This document shows, one piece after another, positions 7,678 through 9,612 of a stretch of DNA of 9,612 nt. Origin of the DNA: an uncultured Candidatus Saccharibacteria bacterium. GTDB lineage: Bacteria > Patescibacteria > Saccharimonadia > Saccharimonadales > UBA4665. A model generated the notes under the pieces. That model saw only the letters and a list, made by a program, of their open reading frames with translations. It was not told the DNA's origin and did no database searches. The stretch is from assembly GCA_903925195.1 (NCBI GenBank), contig CAIYEO010000101.1, positions 1 to 9,612 on the forward strand, read 5' to 3'. Positions within the stretch are counted from its first letter, which is position 1. The number at the start of each line of letters is the position of its first letter. The translations under genes and the position numbers were made by a program.

Positions 7678-8861
7678 ACCAGAGCTCCTCTTGCATGAAT
7701 CTCATATTCTTTCACCATCTTCTTTGCAGATTTATCCCAGCTCATCTTTCCAAGTTCAATTTCAGCATTCATTCTTAGTGAGTTTTGAAGACCTTTGCTT
7801 CTTAGGAAACCTACTATTTGATTCGCCATCTCATCTTTATCCCAAAAATTAACCTTAAGGCAACTCTTAAATACCTCGCTAACACCCGACTGATTACTCA
7901 CCAAGGAAGGTGTTCCGTAATTTATTGCCTCGAGAGGAGTAATTCCAAAAGGTTCTGAGACTGAGGGCATTACGAATAAATCTGCTATTCCAAAAGCGTC
8001 TCTCCAAGCCTTGCCTCTTTGGAAACCAGTAAAAATAACATTTTGGAATATTCCCAAATCCGCAGAAAGGGAGATTATTTCATGATACTGATCACCACTG
8101 CCGACTATCAGGAATATGGTTTTAGGAATAACAGCTATTACCTCCTTAGCAGCATGGAGTAATCCCGTAATATTCTTTTGGATTGTAAGCCTACCCACAT
8201 TAGTGACGATGTTATAGCCATCATTCTTCAAAAGCTCTAGGTATTGATAGATATTTTCGTCATCTAAGACATCAAGCTCATCTATATCCACGCTGTTGTG
8301 GACAACACTTATTTTATCTAGAGGGATATTGTAGTCATTTGCAATAGATTGTCTTGTTCTTTCGCTAACTGCAATAATTTTATCTGCCATCAAAAGTCCA
8401 AGGCTTTCAATCTCTCGAATCATAGGATGTCCGTATTCTCCACCGGCCCTATCTGACTCAACAGAGTGAACATGTAAAATCATCGGCAAGCCAGTAGCTT
8501 TTTTAGCCCTAATAGCAGCTCTGAAGGTTAGCCAATCATGAGCGTGGATTATATCGTAGGCTCCATAAGTGGCTATATCTGAAACTAAGTCTTCATAACT
8601 CAACTGTTCATCTGTAATTTCATGAGTAGCTAAATATTTTGAACCTTCGTAAACATTTAATTTATGAATAAAATCCTTGTAAGAAACAGGTGAAGTAGAA
8701 TGAATTTTCATAAATTCATTCTTTTGATCGGTAACATAAGGTAGCACAAACTCTATATCAACGTTATTTTTAGCTAGTGATTTGCAGAGCTGATAGCAGG
8801 CAACACCTAATCCACCGCTATTATGCGGCGGCAATTCCCAACCCAGCATTAGTACCCTCAT
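7674..8861 (-). CDS. GT4 glycosyltransferase, glycogen/starch synthase-like
   Basis: This 395-residue GT-B fold enzyme should transfer a sugar from a nucleotide donor with retention. The N-terminal domain opens with GWELPPHNSGGLG (S15-GGLG19); this glycine-rich loop resembles the nucleotide-sugar loop of glycogen and starch synthases. HAHDW is at 106-110 and LHVHS at 129-133. The C-terminal domain shows VVHNSVD at 186-192, NVGRLTIQKN at 221-230 with R224 and K229 placed to bind donor phosphates, and SEPFGITPLEA with the E303/E311 pair of the EX7E motif. There is no signal peptide or membrane helix. The ATG is supported by AAAAAGG 7 bases upstream. As first gene of an operon with GH57 and GH15 enzymes, it most likely makes or extends an alpha-1,4-glucan. 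The donor (ADP- or UDP-glucose) cannot be read from the sequence, and a different glycan product is possible. Confidence 0.9.
   Translation of the reverse strand: MRVLMLGWELPPHNSGGLGVACYQLCKSLAKNNVDIEFVLPYVTDQKNEFMKIHSTSPVSYKDFIHKLNVYEGSKYLATHEITDEQLSYEDLVSDIATYGAYDIIHAHDWLTFRAAIRAKKATGLPMILHVHSVESDRAGGEYGHPMIREIESLGLLMADKIIAVSERTRQSIANDYNIPLDKISVVHNSVDIDELDVLDDENIYQYLELLKNDGYNIVTNVGRLTIQKNITGLLHAAKEVIAVIPKTIFLIVGSGDQYHEIISLSADLGIFQNVIFTGFQRGKAWRDAFGIADLFVMPSVSEPFGITPLEAINYGTPSLVSNQSGVSEVFKSCLKVNFWDKDEMANQIVGFLRSKGLQNSLRMNAEIELGKMSWDKSAKKMVKEYEIHARGALV
7685..7690 (-). promoter_or_regulatory. Ribosome binding site deciding the GH57 TTG start
   Basis: GAGGAG lies within the last codons of the GT4 gene, with a 7-base spacer to the TTG at 7677. 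It is the best Shine-Dalgarno match in the operon and supports a non-ATG start. Confidence 0.75.
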
Positions 8862-8868
8862 TCGCTTA

Positions 8869-8875
8869 CCTTTTT
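8869..8875 (-). promoter_or_regulatory. Ribosome binding site of the GT4 gene
   Basis: AAAAAGG ends 7 bases before the ATG at 8861. The predicted transcription start falls at or near its first base, so the 5' leader would be only about 14 bases. Confidence 0.6.
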
Positions 8876-8881
8876 AAATTA

Positions 8882-8910
8882 TTATTACCCCTATACTATA
8901 TATGATTCAA
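8882..8910 (-). promoter_or_regulatory. Candidate promoter of the GT4-GH57-GH15 operon
   Basis: TTGAAT at 8910-8905 and TAATAA at 8887-8882 are separated by 17 bases, fitting a housekeeping-sigma promoter. The implied start near 8875 gives a very short leader. The surrounding DNA is AT-rich, so other -10-like hexamers (for example TATAGT) also exist. Confidence 0.45.
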
Positions 8911-8929
8911 TGCCAGAAACATAACCTTA

Positions 8930-8948
8930 ATATGATAAATTATCGTAT
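8930..8948. repeat. 19-base inverted repeat between divergent promoters, possible operator
   Basis: ATATGATAA-A-TTATCGTAT pairs at 8 of 9 positions around base 8939, with one mismatch (8933/8945). It lies 7 bases upstream of the NUDIX -35 box and 19 bases upstream of the GT4 -35 box, a position from which one regulator could act on both genes. The symmetry is seen directly; binding is inference. Confidence 0.4.
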
Positions 8949-8955
8949 ATATTTA

Positions 8956-8984
8956 TTGTAAAATTATCTACAATTATTTATAAT
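8956..8984 (+). promoter_or_regulatory. Promoter of the NUDIX gene, predicted leaderless
   Basis: TTGTAA at 8956-8961 and a perfect TATAAT at 8979-8984 are separated by exactly 17 bases. The start codon begins at 8992, 7 bases after the -10 box, where transcription should start. The mRNA would have no 5' leader, or one base, which agrees with the lack of any Shine-Dalgarno sequence. Confidence 0.65.
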
Positions 8985-8991
8985 TATTATA

Positions 8992-9453
8992 ATGGAAATC
9001 ATTAATAGAAGAATTGCAGTTAGAGGAATTGTTATTCATGACAATAAAATATTGCTCGTAAGACTAAAACATACCAAGGTAGTTCCTGAATGGGTTAGAC
9101 TTTCATGGTGCCTGCCAGGCGGTGGGCTATGGGATGATGAAGCCATAACAGATGGCCTTATACGAGAAATGATTGAAGAAACTGGTGTAAGACCAGTTAT
9201 CGGAAATCTACTCTATATTAACCAGTTTAATAGTAACGATAAAAATCACATTGAATTTTTTTTCCATGTTAAGAATTCAGAAGATTATCTAAACCCTGAC
9301 ATATCTAAAAGTAGCCATGGTCTTGAAGAACTTGAAGAGATAGATTTTAAAGATTTAAAATCTACCCCAATTTTGCCAGAATTTTTAACCCAAGAAGATG
9401 TTATAAGACATATTGAGAAAAATGAGCCAACAAAAATCTTTACAACGATGTAA
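8992..9453 (+). CDS. NUDIX family hydrolase
   Basis: The 153-residue protein has a complete NUDIX box matching GX5EX7REUXEEXGU: G44, E50, then R58-EMIEETGV66, which binds the catalytic metal. The preceding WCLPGGG at 39-45 is typical. NUDIX enzymes cleave a nucleoside diphosphate linked to another group; substrates range from oxidised dNTPs to nucleotide sugars, and nothing here decides which. The beta-rich N-terminus (RGIVIHDNKILLVRL) and a C-terminal part rich in acidic residues fit a small single-domain member. It is divergent from the GT4 operon, so a link to nucleotide-sugar turnover is conceivable but unproven. Its stop is 3 bases from that of another NUDIX gene on the opposite strand. 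Start choice: the ATG follows a strong promoter directly, with no ribosome binding site, which suggests a leaderless mRNA; no other start before the conserved core is as well placed. Confidence 0.92.
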   Translation: MEIINRRIAVRGIVIHDNKILLVRLKHTKVVPEWVRLSWCLPGGGLWDDEAITDGLIREMIEETGVRPVIGNLLYINQFNSNDKNHIEFFFHVKNSEDYLNPDISKSSHGLEELEEIDFKDLKSTPILPEFLTQEDVIRHIEKNEPTKIFTTM

Positions 9454-9456
9454 AGA

Positions 9457-9612
9457 CTACTCGGTTTCCATAGGTTTAATGCTGTAGTCGATAATTTCAT
9501 CATCTTTATCAAATCTAAAATCAGCAACTAGTTTCTCTCCTTCTAGAACTTTCGGCAACCATATAATGTCATCGTTCCACATTTTTTGATAAGGTATATC
9601 TGCTAATTTTAC
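9457..9612 (-). CDS. C-terminal end of an MTH1-like NUDIX hydrolase (8-oxo-dGTP diphosphatase type), partial
   Basis: Only the last 51 residues and the TAG stop are inside the window; the NUDIX box would lie beyond the right edge. The visible part begins VKLADIPYQKMWNDDIIW and ends DYSIKPMETE. It aligns by eye with the C-terminus of human MTH1 (NUDT1): IPFxxMWPDDxxW, then a basic turn, an F-x-F strand and a D-Y segment. In MTH1, W117, D119 and D120 of this motif bind the oxidised purine base; the equivalent W, D and D (residues 12, 14 and 15 of the visible fragment) are all kept. It probably removes 8-oxo-dGTP or 2-OH-dATP from the nucleotide pool. The match is from memory of one family, so specificity is likely but not certain. 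The gene converges on the other NUDIX gene, with 3 bases between the stops. Confidence 0.75.
   Translation of the reverse strand, partial: VKLADIPYQKMWNDDIIWLPKVLEGEKLVADFRFDKDDEIIDYSIKPMETE

Noticed and set aside
9285..9527. 80-codon minus-strand frame
   Set aside because: It overlaps the NUDIX gene antisense and the MTH1-like gene end in a different frame. The frame ending at 9457 gives a recognisable protein instead.
1..9612. TGA recoded as glycine or tryptophan (SR1/Gracilibacteria or mycoplasma code)
   Set aside because: No in-frame TGA is needed in any gene, and TGA ends the GT4 gene exactly at the GH57 start.
1..9612. CRISPR array, tRNA, rRNA or insertion sequence
   Set aside because: I saw no regularly spaced direct repeats, cloverleaf, rRNA-like stretch, transposase motif or terminal inverted repeats. 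All sequence except short gaps is coding.

Overview
The window most likely comes from an AT-rich bacterium of the Candidate Phyla Radiation, probably Saccharibacteria (TM7). I infer this from three things: a secreted protein with the N-terminal layout 'basic tail, one membrane helix, then S-H-A-A', which I associate with exported Saccharibacteria proteins; a compact GT4/GH57/GH15 alpha-glucan cluster; and very tight gene packing. TGA acts as a stop at the end of the GT4 gene and no gene needs TGA recoding, so the SR1/Gracilibacteria code is not indicated. The lineage was not tested by database comparison.

Layout, left to right. Positions 1-3707 (minus) are one unbroken reading frame of at least 1235 codons that leaves the window at the left edge. 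It encodes a membrane-anchored extracellular protein with a propeller-like N-terminal region, a clan GH-A type catalytic region, an F5/8 type C carbohydrate-binding-like domain and a fibronectin type III domain. Positions 3814-4452 (minus) encode a four-helix membrane protein of unknown function. Positions 4532-8861 (minus) are a three-gene operon read in the order GT4 glycosyltransferase, GH57 alpha-amylase-type enzyme, GH15 glucoamylase-type enzyme; the first two overlap by 4 bases and the last two are 2 bases apart. Positions 8862-8991 are a divergent promoter region with a 19-base inverted repeat. Positions 8992-9453 (plus) encode a NUDIX hydrolase, probably from a leaderless mRNA. Positions 9457-9612 (minus) are the C-terminal end of a second NUDIX enzyme resembling MTH1-type 8-oxo-dGTP diphosphatase, convergent with the first at a 3-base gap.

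How the genes may work together. The GT4, GH57 and GH15 proteins lack signal peptides. They look like an intracellular unit that builds or remodels an alpha-1,4-glucan and breaks it down to glucose. The large anchored protein would act outside the cell on a glycan, possibly on a host or neighbour surface. The two NUDIX genes form a separate nucleotide-sanitation pair. There are no tRNA or rRNA genes, CRISPR arrays or insertion sequences. No stretch longer than 130 bases lacks a gene.
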